Position numbers and translations under genes: made by a program | The notes under the pieces: model-generated | Databases searched by the model: none | The model's input: only the letters and a program-made list of their open reading frames with translations | Told to the model about the DNA's origin: nothing | From: Scatocola faecipullorum | Lineage (GTDB): Bacteria; Pseudomonadota; Alphaproteobacteria; RF32; CAG-239 | Direction of reading: 5' to 3' | NCBI GenBank assembly: GCA_018714685.1 | Contig: DVNC01000038.1 | Coordinates: 1-38,192, forward strand | Length of the DNA stretch: 38,192 bases | Shown: piece after piece, positions 16,734 to 24,836 of the stretch | Layout of the letters: each line of letters opens with the position of its first letter | Position numbering within the stretch: the stretch's first letter is position 1

Positions 16734-17878
16734 GATTTTAATTGCTCCGTTAAATCTAATTTTTCCCAGGAGAAAGTTCCGTCGCTGCCCGGCTGCCGGC
16801 CGAAATGGCCGTAAGCAGCCGTCGGCAGGTATATCGGTTGGCGCAGCCGGAGGTAATTAATGATTCCCTGCGGCGTTAAGTCGATATTGTTTCTGATAAA
16901 AGCGAGGATTTTGCTTTCATCGGTTTTGTTTGTTTTGTTGGTGTTGATGTAAAGGGACAGAGGTTCAGCCAGACCAATGGCATAAGAAATTTGCAGCAGG
17001 CATTCGTCGGCCAGTCCGGCAGCGACAATGTTTTTGGCAAGGTAGCGCAGCATATAGGCGGCCGAACGGTCAACTTTGGTGGGATCTTTGCCCGAGAAAG
17101 CTCCGCCTCCGTGCGGGGCGTAGCCGCCATAAGTATCGACAATGATTTTTCTTCCGGTCAGACCGGTGTCCCCGTCCGGTCCGCCGATAACGAAACGTCC
17201 GGTCGGATTAATCAGAATATCTTTGTCGGCAGGCATCCATCCGGCAGGCAGCGTTTGTTCAATATAACGGCAGGCTATTCGACGCACTTCTTCTTGGCTC
17301 AGATTTTCATTATGCTGGGTGGAGAGGACGATTGTTTTGATTCCTTTCGGCGTGCCGTCTTCGTCATATTCAAGCGTGACCTGGCTTTTGGCATCAGGTT
17401 CAATGCCGATGATTTCGCCGCTGTGCCGGGCTTGGGCAAAGTTTTGCAGAATACGGTCGGCCCAATAAATGGCCAAAGGCATATAGTCGCTGTCAAATCC
17501 CTTTTCTTTTTTGGCGTAGCCGAACATGATGCCCTGATCGCCGGCACCGTCGCGGTCAACACCGAGGGCAATGTCGCAGGACTGATGATGCAGATAATTT
17601 TTTATTTTAACGGTTTGCCAGCTGAAACCTTTTTGGTCATAACCAATGCGGCGGATGGTATCCCTGACGGTTTGTTCTATCATTTCCGCCGATATGTATT
17701 CGTTGCATTTTGTTTCGCCGGCGATGACGACCTGATTGGTGGTTGCCAGAGTTTCTATGGCTGTACGGGACCGGGGATCGGCGCGAAGAAACAAATCGAC
17801 GACGGCGTCGGAAATTTGGTCGCAAACCTTGTCCGGATGTCCTTCGGAAACTGATTCACTGGTGAAAAACTGCTGCAT
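16724..17878 (-). CDS. metK: S-adenosylmethionine synthetase
   Basis: MetK makes S-adenosylmethionine from methionine and ATP in the cytoplasm. The 384-residue protein shows the N-terminal SEGHPDKVCDQISDAVVD, GAGDQGIMFGYA as the ATP-binding hallmark, GRFVIGGPDGDTGLTGRKIIVDTYGG, and GGGAFSGKDPTKVDRS containing the P-loop-like stretch. AAAGGA precedes the ATG by seven bases. Only about 35 bases separate the start from the terminator of the upstream XRE gene. A TATACT element (minus strand, plus-strand 17911-17916) directly abuts the terminator T-run, so its promoter may overlap that terminator. I saw no SAM riboswitch in the short leader. Confidence 0.97.
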   Translation of the reverse strand: MQQFFTSESVSEGHPDKVCDQISDAVVDLFLRADPRSRTAIETLATTNQVVIAGETKCNEYISAEMIEQTVRDTIRRIGYDQKGFSWQTVKIKNYLHHQSCDIALGVDRDGAGDQGIMFGYAKKEKGFDSDYMPLAIYWADRILQNFAQARHSGEIIGIEPDAKSQVTLEYDEDGTPKGIKTIVLSTQHNENLSQEEVRRIACRYIEQTLPAGWMPADKDILINPTGRFVIGGPDGDTGLTGRKIIVDTYGGYAPHGGGAFSGKDPTKVDRSAAYMLRYLAKNIVAAGLADECLLQISYAIGLAEPLSLYINTNKTNKTDESKILAFIRNNIDLTPQGIINYLRLRQPIYLPTAAYGHFGRQPGSDGTFSWEKLDLTEQLKSCF

Positions 17879-17916
17879 TTTTTTATCCTTTGTCCGGTCT
17901 AAACTGGATGAAGTAT

Positions 17917-17945
17917 AAAAAAAAAGCCGGCAGATTGCCAGCTTT
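17917..17945 (-). terminator. Intrinsic terminator of the XRE gene
   Basis: On the minus strand AAAGCTGGCA pairs with TGCCGGCTTT (one G-U) around ATC and runs straight into nine T residues. It lies 20 bases after the XRE stop. Confidence 0.75.
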
Positions 17946-17965
17946 ATTTTTTGATAACAGCCATT

Positions 17966-18472
17966 TTATTTGAGCTTATCGTCTTCGTCTTTGTTATTAT
18001 AAGTTGTTTTGGACATGGCGATAATCAAATCAAACATATGTTTGGCCGCTTTACGGTTGGGAATTTTGTAGTAAGCTTTGACAAGCTCAATCGTTTCCTG
18101 GCGGTTCATCGGGTCAACGTCAAACTCGGCATCGTCTTCAGCCAGGCATTCAGGGGCACTGTCCGGCAGGCTGAACATACGCGGACTTTGGTTGGCAACA
18201 GATTTGTCCATATCTTCATAGAAGAAACCGACAGGAACTTCCAAAACCTTACCGATATCCCACAGACGGCTGGCGCCGACACGGTTCATTCCGCGTTCAT
18301 ATTTCTGAACCTGCTGGAAAGTAAGGCCTAACAGACTGGCTAACTTTTCCTGACTTAAACCCAGCAAAGTCCGTCTTAATCTGATGCGGTTTCCTACGTG
18401 AACGTCAATCGGGTTTGGCTGCCCGGTGGGGGTTCTACCTCGGCTAGATTTTTTAAAAGTTTCTGTCGTCAT
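17966..18472 (-). CDS. XRE-family transcriptional regulator
   Basis: This 168-residue protein has a Cro/CI-type helix-turn-helix at about residues 27-80: GNRIRLRRTLLGLSQEKLASLLGLTFQQVQKYERGMNRVGASRLWDIGKVLEVPVGFFYEDM. The C-terminal half is acidic and helical (ETIELVKAYYKIPNRKAAKHMFDLIIAM) and probably mediates oligomerisation or ligand response. The protein ends in a charged tail. It matches a regulator found beside metK in many alphaproteobacteria, but its regulon is not evident from the sequence. It has its own promoter, a ribosome-binding site (AAAGGA) and a terminator, so it is monocistronic. A perfect palindrome over its -10 region suggests autoregulation. Confidence 0.92.
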   Translation of the reverse strand: MTTETFKKSSRGRTPTGQPNPIDVHVGNRIRLRRTLLGLSQEKLASLLGLTFQQVQKYERGMNRVGASRLWDIGKVLEVPVGFFYEDMDKSVANQSPRMFSLPDSAPECLAEDDAEFDVDPMNRQETIELVKAYYKIPNRKAAKHMFDLIIAMSKTTYNNKDEDDKLK

Positions 18473-18498
18473 TTTTTATTCCTTTTGTTTACGTTGAT

Positions 18499-18514
18499 AT
18501 CTTATAAATAAGAT
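18499..18514. promoter_or_regulatory. Operator-like palindrome at the XRE promoter
   Basis: ATCTTAT (18499-18505) and ATAAGAT (18508-18514) are exact reverse complements separated by AA. The palindrome covers the -10 hexamer of the XRE gene, which suits an autorepression site. The base composition is AT-rich, so chance is not excluded. Confidence 0.45.
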
Positions 18515-18533
18515 TTTAAGGATATTTCGTCAA
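18505..18533 (-). promoter_or_regulatory. Sigma70-type promoter of the XRE gene
   Basis: On the minus strand TTGACG and TATTTA are separated by 17 bases, with a very AT-rich upstream stretch (18534-18600) resembling an UP element. The start codon is at 18472. Confidence 0.55.
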
Positions 18534-18609
18534 CTAATATTTATATAATATTTTATATTGTTTATTAAAAAAACATAAAATATGCGATTTTGTTATAAAT
18601 TTCAAAAGC

Positions 18610-20145
18610 TTAACGGAAACGGCGTTTGAGCATAAATGCAAATGTTAAATTCAAAAAGCATAATATTAACGGTATGAAATTACTGTATTTTCCGTATAGA
18701 GTCGGTGCACTCAACTTTTGAGGGAGAAATGTGTCAACGGTTCCTGAATGGTTTAGCGGAAGGGAGGTGCGGATGATTCCAAGACGGTCAATTACGGCGC
18801 TGACGCCCGTGTTGGCAACGCGGACGACAGTTATTCCCTCTTCAACTGCCCGCATTTGAGCCATTGCCAAATGTTGGTAGGGGCCGGCGCTGTTGCCGTA
18901 CCAGCCGTCATTGGTGAGATTGACCAGCCAGTCCGGTTTGTGTTTTGAATTTACTACCTGGGCGGGAAAAATAATCTCGTAGCAGATAAGGGCACCGAAT
19001 TCGGGATAGTCGTCAATACGGATGTTTTTGAGGCCGCTTCCGGCTTTGAAATTGGCAATGGTATTGGTTATCGGCCGTATCCACAGCGGCAGCCAGCGGC
19101 GGAGGGGGATATATTCGCCGAAAGGAACCAGATGGCTTTTGTCGTAACTTCCTCTGACGATGCCGTGTTTATTCATGACAAACAGTGAATTGAGCGGCTG
19201 ATAACGGTCGTCCGCATCGGCTTCGTAGCGGACAAGGCCGGTAATCAGATAGCCTTTTTCGGGAATGGCGTTGGTTACCAGCTGACGGTAATAATCGTCA
19301 TAATCCAGCGGGAAAGGGCTGGCGGTTTCACCCCAGATGACAAAGTCAACATCTTCCAGGCCTTCGGTTCGGCTCATGGCGATATATTTGTTGATGTTGT
19401 CATCCAACGAAGTGGGGCTCCATTTCATGGTTTGGGGAATGGCCGGCTGAACAATGCGGACTTTGATGTCGCCGTCCTCAGTGCTGCCGAGCCGGTGTAA
19501 CCGGAAAACGCCGTATCCGCCAATCAGCAGCGAGCCGGCAATGATAAGGCCGAGGCTGCTCCATAATCCAATTTTGTCTTTTTGCCGTAAAGCCAGAGCC
19601 GGAGCCGAGCTTATCATGATAACCAGCAGAGACAGACCGTAGGTGCCGATAACGGCGGCAAGCTGCATTGTTGCGGGCGTGAAGGCCAGGACGGTTCCGA
19701 GCAGATTCCAGGGAAAACCGGTCAGAAAGAAACTGCGTACCCATTCAAAGGCGACCCAAAGCGAAGCAAAGGCCAGATATTTGGCGTAAATATTTTTGAA
19801 GTATGAGGCCAGCCAGGCCGGAAAGGCGGCAAACAGGCCGAAGAAAGCGCCGGAAGCCAGGAAAACGAGCGGATAAAGCCACCCAAACGTTTGGGCATCT
19901 ATCAGCAGGGCGTTGCCGATCCAGGACAGGCCGCAGGCAAAATAGCCGAAACCGAACCAATAACCGAATGCAAAAGCTTCTTTGGGCTTTTCGGTCTGTT
20001 GCAGCAAAAGCAGCAAGCCGGTAAAACTTACCAATAAAACCGGAAGCCAGAAATGCGGCGGCAAGGCCAGGACGCTCAGGCTGCCGAGAACAAAAGCGGC
20101 GGTTTTGGGATATTGGCGGATTTTGGCAATCAGATCGGCCGGCAT
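18610..20145 (-). CDS. lnt: Apolipoprotein N-acyltransferase
   Basis: Lnt N-acylates the lipid-modified cysteine of lipoproteins in the inner membrane, the last step before Lol sorting. The 511-residue protein has about six N-terminal membrane spans (to about residue 212), a periplasmic carbon-nitrogen hydrolase domain, and a final span near 493-505. The catalytic triad is visible: E273 in VIWGETASPFP, K336 in SYDKSHLVPFGEYIP, and C388 in FGALICYEIIFP. GAGGA lies before the ATG and overlaps the end of ybeY, three bases away, so it is co-translated. corC, encoding a CBS-domain protein that usually sits between ybeY and lnt, is absent. Confidence 0.95.
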   Translation of the reverse strand: MPADLIAKIRQYPKTAAFVLGSLSVLALPPHFWLPVLLVSFTGLLLLLQQTEKPKEAFAFGYWFGFGYFACGLSWIGNALLIDAQTFGWLYPLVFLASGAFFGLFAAFPAWLASYFKNIYAKYLAFASLWVAFEWVRSFFLTGFPWNLLGTVLAFTPATMQLAAVIGTYGLSLLVIMISSAPALALRQKDKIGLWSSLGLIIAGSLLIGGYGVFRLHRLGSTEDGDIKVRIVQPAIPQTMKWSPTSLDDNINKYIAMSRTEGLEDVDFVIWGETASPFPLDYDDYYRQLVTNAIPEKGYLITGLVRYEADADDRYQPLNSLFVMNKHGIVRGSYDKSHLVPFGEYIPLRRWLPLWIRPITNTIANFKAGSGLKNIRIDDYPEFGALICYEIIFPAQVVNSKHKPDWLVNLTNDGWYGNSAGPYQHLAMAQMRAVEEGITVVRVANTGVSAVIDRLGIIRTSLPLNHSGTVDTFLPQKLSAPTLYGKYSNFIPLILCFLNLTFAFMLKRRFR

Positions 20146-20148
20146 GGG

Positions 20149-20667
20149 TTATTCCTCATAGGGGTTGTTGATGTTCATTTGTTTAAGAATGGCAATTTCA
20201 AAACTTTCCATGTGTTCGGCTTCATCTGCTTCGATATGGTCGTAACCCAGCAGATGGAGCAGCCCGTGCGCAAAGAGGTGGCAATAGTGGTCATGGAGTG
20301 TCAAATTTTGATTTTCGGCTTCCGCCTGCATGGTTTCCAGCGCGATGATGATGTCGCCGAGTTCAATTTCTTCGCCGTCAGACCATTCATCGGCAAAACT
20401 TTCGTCGTCGATATTGGCAAAAGAGAGCACGTTGGTCGGTTTGTCTTTGCCGCGGAACTCACGGTTAAGGGCATGGACTTCATCGTCATTGCCGAGGCAG
20501 AGGTTGACGTTTATGTTTTTTCCTGATTGCAGAAAATCTATTTCTTCATGGGAGCCGACGTAATCAAGCACCTGAGAAAAGACCTCCCCGGAGATCGTTT
20601 CAACATCGGGGAGGGCTTGCAACCAGGCCGGTTCATTGACCGTAAGGTTCAGAGAATGCTTAATCAT
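20149..20667 (-). CDS. ybeY: Endoribonuclease YbeY
   Basis: YbeY is a zinc-dependent endoribonuclease needed for 16S rRNA 3'-end maturation and ribosome quality control. From the ATG at 20667 it has 172 residues. The zinc motif is H134-G-L-L-H138 followed by GYDH144 in HLFAHGLLHLLGYDH, and TNVLSFAN and LGDIIIALETM are further family motifs. The frame continues upstream inside phoH, but the start at 20667 fits the family N-terminus and gives an 8-base overlap with the phoH stop. No strong ribosome-binding site is present, so re-initiation after phoH is likely. Confidence 0.94.
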   Translation of the reverse strand: MIKHSLNLTVNEPAWLQALPDVETISGEVFSQVLDYVGSHEEIDFLQSGKNINVNLCLGNDDEVHALNREFRGKDKPTNVLSFANIDDESFADEWSDGEEIELGDIIIALETMQAEAENQNLTLHDHYCHLFAHGLLHLLGYDHIEADEAEHMESFEIAILKQMNINNPYEE

Positions 20668-21625
20668 CGCCGTGCTGCTTTTTGGCCTTTTCTTCATAAG
20701 CCTTGACGATTTTGGCGACCAAACCGTGACGAACAACGTCGGAGGCACTGAAAGTGACGGAGCTGATGTTGCTGACATGGTTTAAGGTGTCCAGCGCATC
20801 TTTCAGGCCGGAGATGACGCCGCGCGGCAGGTCAACCTGGCTGAGGTCGCCGTTGACAACCATGCGGGAGTTTTCACCGAGACGGGTCAGAAACATTTTC
20901 ATCTGCATCGGGGTGGTGTTCTGGGCTTCGTCAAGAATGACAAAGGCATTGGAAAGCGTGCGGCCGCGCATGAAAGCCAGCGGGGCGATTTCAATTTCGC
21001 CGATGGCCAGTTTTTTGTCGACCTGTTCGGCGGGCAGCATTTCATACAAGGCGTCATACAGCGGACGCAGATAAGGATCAACCTTATCTTTGAGGTCGCC
21101 GGGCAGAAAGCCTAAATTTTCACCGGCTTCAACCGCCGGGCGGGAAAGGATGATTTTGTCGATGCGTCCTTCCAGCATCATCGAAACGGCGAGGGCAACA
21201 GCCAGATATGTTTTACCGGTACCGGCGGGCCCGAGGCCGAAGACGAGTTCGTTCTTCATCATTTCCTGAATGTATTTTGCCTGTGTTGCCGAGCGCGGAT
21301 AAATATGGCGTTTTTTGGTTTTGAGCACGATATCGTCAAGATTTTGCTCAGTGATTTTTTCAGCGCCTTCGTCGCTCATGCGGACAGCCGCTTTGACTTC
21401 CTGTTCGGTGATGTCGATACCGCGGCTTAATTTGTTGTAGAGCATGTCGATGGCGGTGCGGGCCTGTTCCACCGCTTCTCCGTTTCCCTGAATGGTTATC
21501 TGGTTGCCGAAAGAACCGATGGTGACGTTCAAAAGCTGTTCTATCAGCTTGAGGTTTGCATCCTGCGGTCCGACAAGCTGCTGGACGAGCTGATTGTTAT
21601 AAAGTTCAAAATTGATTTCTGCCAT
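20660..21625 (-). CDS. PhoH-like ATPase (YbeZ)
   Basis: This is a PhoH-family P-loop ATPase, the YbeZ type that is encoded with YbeY and implicated in RNA or ribosome metabolism. The 321-residue protein has an N-terminal KH-like section (residues 25-70, with TIQGNGEAVEQARTAID). It is followed by the ATPase domain with Walker A GPAGTGKT at 132-139 and Walker B FVILDEAQNTTPMQMKMFLTR. The start at 21625 overlaps the 3' end of miaB by 20 bases, so miaB-phoH-ybeY-lnt forms one tightly packed operon. The name PhoH should not be taken as evidence for phosphate regulation; no Pho box was searched for. Confidence 0.94.
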   Translation of the reverse strand: MAEINFELYNNQLVQQLVGPQDANLKLIEQLLNVTIGSFGNQITIQGNGEAVEQARTAIDMLYNKLSRGIDITEQEVKAAVRMSDEGAEKITEQNLDDIVLKTKKRHIYPRSATQAKYIQEMMKNELVFGLGPAGTGKTYLAVALAVSMMLEGRIDKIILSRPAVEAGENLGFLPGDLKDKVDPYLRPLYDALYEMLPAEQVDKKLAIGEIEIAPLAFMRGRTLSNAFVILDEAQNTTPMQMKMFLTRLGENSRMVVNGDLSQVDLPRGVISGLKDALDTLNHVSNISSVTFSASDVVRHGLVAKIVKAYEEKAKKQHGDD

Positions 21626-22994
21626 GATGACTGCCCTTTCGTGAAGCTTTATTATTTAGTGTTGTGCAGGCGCCGCTTAAAGAGCTGGTTGCGGCTTCGG
21701 TTACTTTAATATCCACGATTTGGTTTAAAAATTCCTTACCTATTTCAACGTGAATGTTCTGCATATACGGTGTCCGTCCGACCAACTGCCCGGCGCGGCG
21801 TCCTTTGTATTCAAACAAAACCGGCATGGTTTTGCCGAGGCACTCACGGTTGAATTTGAGCTGCATGCCGCTTAAGAGCTCCTGCAGGATATCAAGCCGC
21901 TGCCGTTTGATTTTTTCTTCGACCTGTTCGGGCATCAGAGCCGCGGGGGTGCCGGGGCGTTTGCTGTATTTGAACGAAAAGGCCTGTATGTAGCCGACCC
22001 GGCGGACGATGTCCAGCGTCTGCTCAAAGTCTTCGTCGCTTTCGCCGGGGAAGCCGACGATAAAGTCGGAGGACATTCGCAGCGCCGGATTGGCGGCATA
22101 GAGCTTTTCGATAATATCAAGATACTGCGCGCGGTTGTGACGGCGGTTCATGGCTTTCAGAATTTTGTCGGAACCGGATTGAACCGGCAGGTGGAGATAA
22201 GGCATCAGCTGAGGAATGTCGCGATGGCAGTTGATTAATTCGTCCGTCATATCGGCGGGATAAGAGGTTGTATAGCGAATACGTTTCAGACCGTCGATTT
22301 CTGCCAGCTTGTGCAACAGATATGCAAGAGAACGTTCCTTGCCCGAGCCGTCCGCGCCATGATAAGAGTTGACGTTTTGCCCGAGGAGGTTTAATTCGAC
22401 GCTGCCGGTTTCAACCAGGCGCCGCGCTTCGTGCAGAACTTCCTCTACCGGACGGGAAGTTTCGATGCCGCGGGTGTAGGGGACGACGCAATAGGTGCAG
22501 AAGTTGTTGCAGCCTTCCTGGACGGCTAAAAAGGAGCAGCCGCCCTGTGCCCGGTTTTCCGGCAGGAAATCGAATTTGGATTCCGCGGGAAATTCGGTGT
22601 CGATAATGCTTTGTCCGCGTTTGCGTTTTATTTTTGCCAAAATTTCAGGCAGGCGGTGATAGGTCAGCGGACCGGTGGCAAAGTCAACATAAGGTGCACG
22701 AACGGCAATTTGCTGGTCTTCGGCCTGAACTACGCAGCCGGTGACGCCGATGATTGTGTCTTTGCCGGCAGCAGCCCTGTCCTGTTTGATCAGCAGAGCA
22801 CGCCCTAAATCGGAGAAGACTTTTTCCGCCGCTTTTTCGCGAATGTGGCAAGTGTTGAATATGATAATGTCGGCATCGGCGGCCGAGGAGGCGGCTTCAT
22901 AGCCGAGACTGTTAAGAATGTTGGCAATGCGGTTCGAATCATAAACATTCATCTGGCAGCCGAACGTTTTAATATAATATTTTTGTTTGTTCAC
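21606..22994 (-). CDS. miaB: tRNA-i6A37 methylthiotransferase MiaB
   Basis: MiaB adds a methylthio group to isopentenyladenosine-37 of tRNAs reading UNN codons, using two iron-sulfur clusters and SAM. The 462-residue protein has the N-terminal UPF0004 domain with cluster cysteines C13, C49 and C87. The radical-SAM motif is C162-x3-C166-x2-C169 in EGCNNFCTYCVVPYTRG, and a C-terminal TRAM domain begins near residue 380. The start is a GTG at 22994 with only a weak GAG-type ribosome-binding site. It heads the miaB-phoH-ybeY-lnt operon behind a recognisable promoter. About 10 residues at the C-terminus (KASRKGSHHGRNQF) extend past the TRAM domain because of the overlap with phoH. Confidence 0.96.
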   Translation of the reverse strand: MNKQKYYIKTFGCQMNVYDSNRIANILNSLGYEAASSAADADIIIFNTCHIREKAAEKVFSDLGRALLIKQDRAAAGKDTIIGVTGCVVQAEDQQIAVRAPYVDFATGPLTYHRLPEILAKIKRKRGQSIIDTEFPAESKFDFLPENRAQGGCSFLAVQEGCNNFCTYCVVPYTRGIETSRPVEEVLHEARRLVETGSVELNLLGQNVNSYHGADGSGKERSLAYLLHKLAEIDGLKRIRYTTSYPADMTDELINCHRDIPQLMPYLHLPVQSGSDKILKAMNRRHNRAQYLDIIEKLYAANPALRMSSDFIVGFPGESDEDFEQTLDIVRRVGYIQAFSFKYSKRPGTPAALMPEQVEEKIKRQRLDILQELLSGMQLKFNRECLGKTMPVLFEYKGRRAGQLVGRTPYMQNIHVEIGKEFLNQIVDIKVTEAATSSLSGACTTLNNKASRKGSHHGRNQF

Positions 22995-23027
22995 GGTCTT
23001 CTCGTTCCATATTTAAATCTAACTATC

Positions 23028-23056
23028 AGTTTAGGTTAAATGAGAATTATTTTCAA
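23028..23056 (-). promoter_or_regulatory. Promoter of the miaB operon
   Basis: On the minus strand TTGAAA and TAAACT are spaced by 17 bases, about 34 bases before the miaB GTG. It is divergent from the promoter at 23117-23145. Confidence 0.5.
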
Positions 23057-23116
23057 ACCTTTTTTAAGCCTTTGCCCAGTTTGACGAAATTTATTCGGCG
23101 GGATGTCTCTTTTTCG

Positions 23117-23145
23117 TTGCTAAAAGGCGGAAATTTGGCTATCAT
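23117..23145 (+). promoter_or_regulatory. Promoter of the TerB-like gene
   Basis: TTGCTA and TATCAT are separated by 17 bases, about 35 bases before the ATG at 23181. The TTGC/TATCAT combination matches the ndk promoter. Confidence 0.55.
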
Positions 23146-23180
23146 TCCGCTTGAAAGTCATTTTTAACAAGAGGTTTATT

Positions 23181-23627
23181 ATGGTCGATTTACAAATGGA
23201 GATGGATATGGACTGTGTTGCAAAGTTAACCGAGGATCAACGGATCGCTTTTTTGAAAGCTTTTTCGCGTCTGGCCGCTGCCGACGGGCATCTTGATCCG
23301 GAAGAAAAAGAATTCATCCGGCATGTCGCGGTCAGTTTCGGTGTGTCTTCACGGCGGGTTGACGAAATTCTGCAAATCGACAATGACGAGGAAATTATCA
23401 ATGCCGTCAAAACGATAGACAATCGTCGCGCCGCTTTGGAACTGATTAAGGAAATGTGCGTTCTGGCACATGCCGACGATGAGCTTTCCGACGAAGAAAC
23501 AGCCCTTATCGGCAAGGTGGGCATGGCAATGGGAATTGATTTGGATAAAATCGAACAGATTAGCAACTGGGTTATCGACCGTTTAATCTGGCTGGAAGAG
23601 GCAAAAATTATTTTTGAGGAAGTCTAA
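23181..23627 (+). CDS. TerB-like helical protein
   Basis: The 148-residue acidic protein matches the TerB-like fold (also seen in the N-terminal half of DjlA): two helical bundles, each with an acidic D/E-rich loop. The first bundle carries AFLKAFSRLAAADGHLDPEEKEFIRHVAVSFGV and the second KEMCVLAHADDELSDEETALIGKVGMAMGI. These repeated AxADGxLxxEE-like loops are where TerB proteins bind divalent metal. The ATG at 23181 follows AGAGG by six bases; the frame extends upstream only through a TTG. The gene has its own promoter and is followed after 24 bases by a co-directional helical protein. No other ter genes are nearby, so a tellurite role should not be assumed. Confidence 0.78.
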   Translation: MVDLQMEMDMDCVAKLTEDQRIAFLKAFSRLAAADGHLDPEEKEFIRHVAVSFGVSSRRVDEILQIDNDEEIINAVKTIDNRRAALELIKEMCVLAHADDELSDEETALIGKVGMAMGIDLDKIEQISNWVIDRLIWLEEAKIIFEEV

Positions 23628-23651
23628 ATCTTTAACCGAGTGAGAACGACT

Positions 23652-24758
23652 ATGGAAAATATGCAGGAAAAAATTCAGGCGCATGAGCAGCGGGTCAGAC
23701 GTTTGAACGGCGTATGGGAGAATTTTCAGCGTCAGCAGGAAGAACGGGAACAGAGAAATCCGCGCAATATCATGTTTAATGCCTTAGGCGGCAAAGACGG
23801 GAGACTGAATGCTCCCGAAAAGATGAATTTGGTGCAGAAAGCCCTTTATGCGTCGCAGGACGAAGTTGTCAACGACGGAGAAGAAAACAAAAAACTCTCC
23901 CAGTTCGTTAATGACTTGGCGGAAGCGATTGAAAAAGACACTTTTTATTTTGAACAGGCTAATTCAATCGAACGCATTAACTGCGAAACCTCGACAATGA
24001 ACGAATATTTTACCTGGATTGAGGAGGGGCAGACAATTGTCAAGCATATGAACGACGGTGAAGTCACGCCGCAGGATTTTGCGGAAAAAAATGACTTTCT
24101 GGATATGTCGTTTCAGCGGGAGACCGAGCTGCTGACTTGTCTGGGACTGTATGAACGCAGTATGCAGATGGGCAATCAGGATGCAAAGGTTCGTTTTGAC
24201 GAGCTGCGGCTTAAACTGCAAAAGCTGCGCGAAATCCGCAGTTCCATTGAAACTACCTGTAATCACGAAGTTGACCACAAGGTTGAGCGGCGTGAATATG
24301 AGGTGGCTTTGGAGTATTATCGTTTGATCGGACTGATGCGGCAGATGGGAGCCCGGCCGACGCGGACGCAGGCGGAGGAGTTCCGGGAACGTTCGCTGGC
24401 ATTGAAGGTTGATCACGGCGTTGATGTCGAAATGCTGCCCGGCTACAGTTTTTATACGCGGCTGCTGGAAGACGTACGTCATGCCGACAGGAGAGAGCGC
24501 GAAATTCGCGAGAACAGTTTTGACCACAGTTTGTCTTATAACCGCAGTCCGGGCGAATTTATTTATATGGCCAAACATGTCGAAGATAAAGGCGAAGATA
24601 TCCGTACCCGTATTGAACGTCTGCGCGGCCTGCGTCCGCCGCTTAAAGAGGTTCCGGCTTATGATGAACGGAAACTGCGCGCCAGAGCGCTGACCCGGGA
24701 GGGAATTGAGCTGGCACTGGCTCGCCAGGCTCAGCGCGAAGCGATGGATAGGGCTTAA
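23652..24758 (+). CDS. Large charged helical/coiled-coil protein, unknown
   Basis: I do not recognise this 368-residue protein. It has no signal peptide, no membrane span and no nucleotide-binding or catalytic motif. It is almost entirely helical and very rich in Glu, Arg, Lys and Gln. Coiled-coil-prone stretches lie at about 5-40 (QEKIQAHEQRVRRLNGVWENF), 185-215 (FDELRLKLQKLREIRSSIE) and the C-terminal 320-368, which ends in an Arg/Ala-rich helix. It begins 24 bases after the TerB-like gene in the same direction and shares its promoter, so the two probably function together. The start at 23652 is chosen over a GTG at 23640; neither has a strong ribosome-binding site, which suggests coupling. 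Confidence 0.72.
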   Translation: MENMQEKIQAHEQRVRRLNGVWENFQRQQEEREQRNPRNIMFNALGGKDGRLNAPEKMNLVQKALYASQDEVVNDGEENKKLSQFVNDLAEAIEKDTFYFEQANSIERINCETSTMNEYFTWIEEGQTIVKHMNDGEVTPQDFAEKNDFLDMSFQRETELLTCLGLYERSMQMGNQDAKVRFDELRLKLQKLREIRSSIETTCNHEVDHKVERREYEVALEYYRLIGLMRQMGARPTRTQAEEFRERSLALKVDHGVDVEMLPGYSFYTRLLEDVRHADRREREIRENSFDHSLSYNRSPGEFIYMAKHVEDKGEDIRTRIERLRGLRPPLKEVPAYDERKLRARALTREGIELALARQAQREAMDRA

Positions 24759-24836
24759 TAAAATCAACAAAACTGTTGCGAAGCCGCCGGAGTGGGTTTA
24801 TATCATAAAGTAATGTAATTTTTGAGGAGATTTTTT

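Noticed and set aside
16991..17854. Plus-strand open frame (287 codons) opposite metK
   Set aside because: Antisense shadow of an unmistakable metK.
17879..17965. SAM riboswitch upstream of metK
   Set aside because: The metK leader is only about 35 bases and is taken up by the preceding terminator; no room for a known SAM aptamer.
23181..23627. Tellurite-resistance function of the TerB-like protein
   Set aside because: No terA, terC, terD or related genes are present; the fold is widespread outside tellurite resistance.
23964..24770. Minus-strand open frame (268 codons) opposite the unknown helical gene
   Set aside because: Considered because the plus-strand gene is unrecognised. The plus frame has operon context with the TerB-like gene and coherent helical periodicity, while the minus frame lacks a ribosome-binding site and context.
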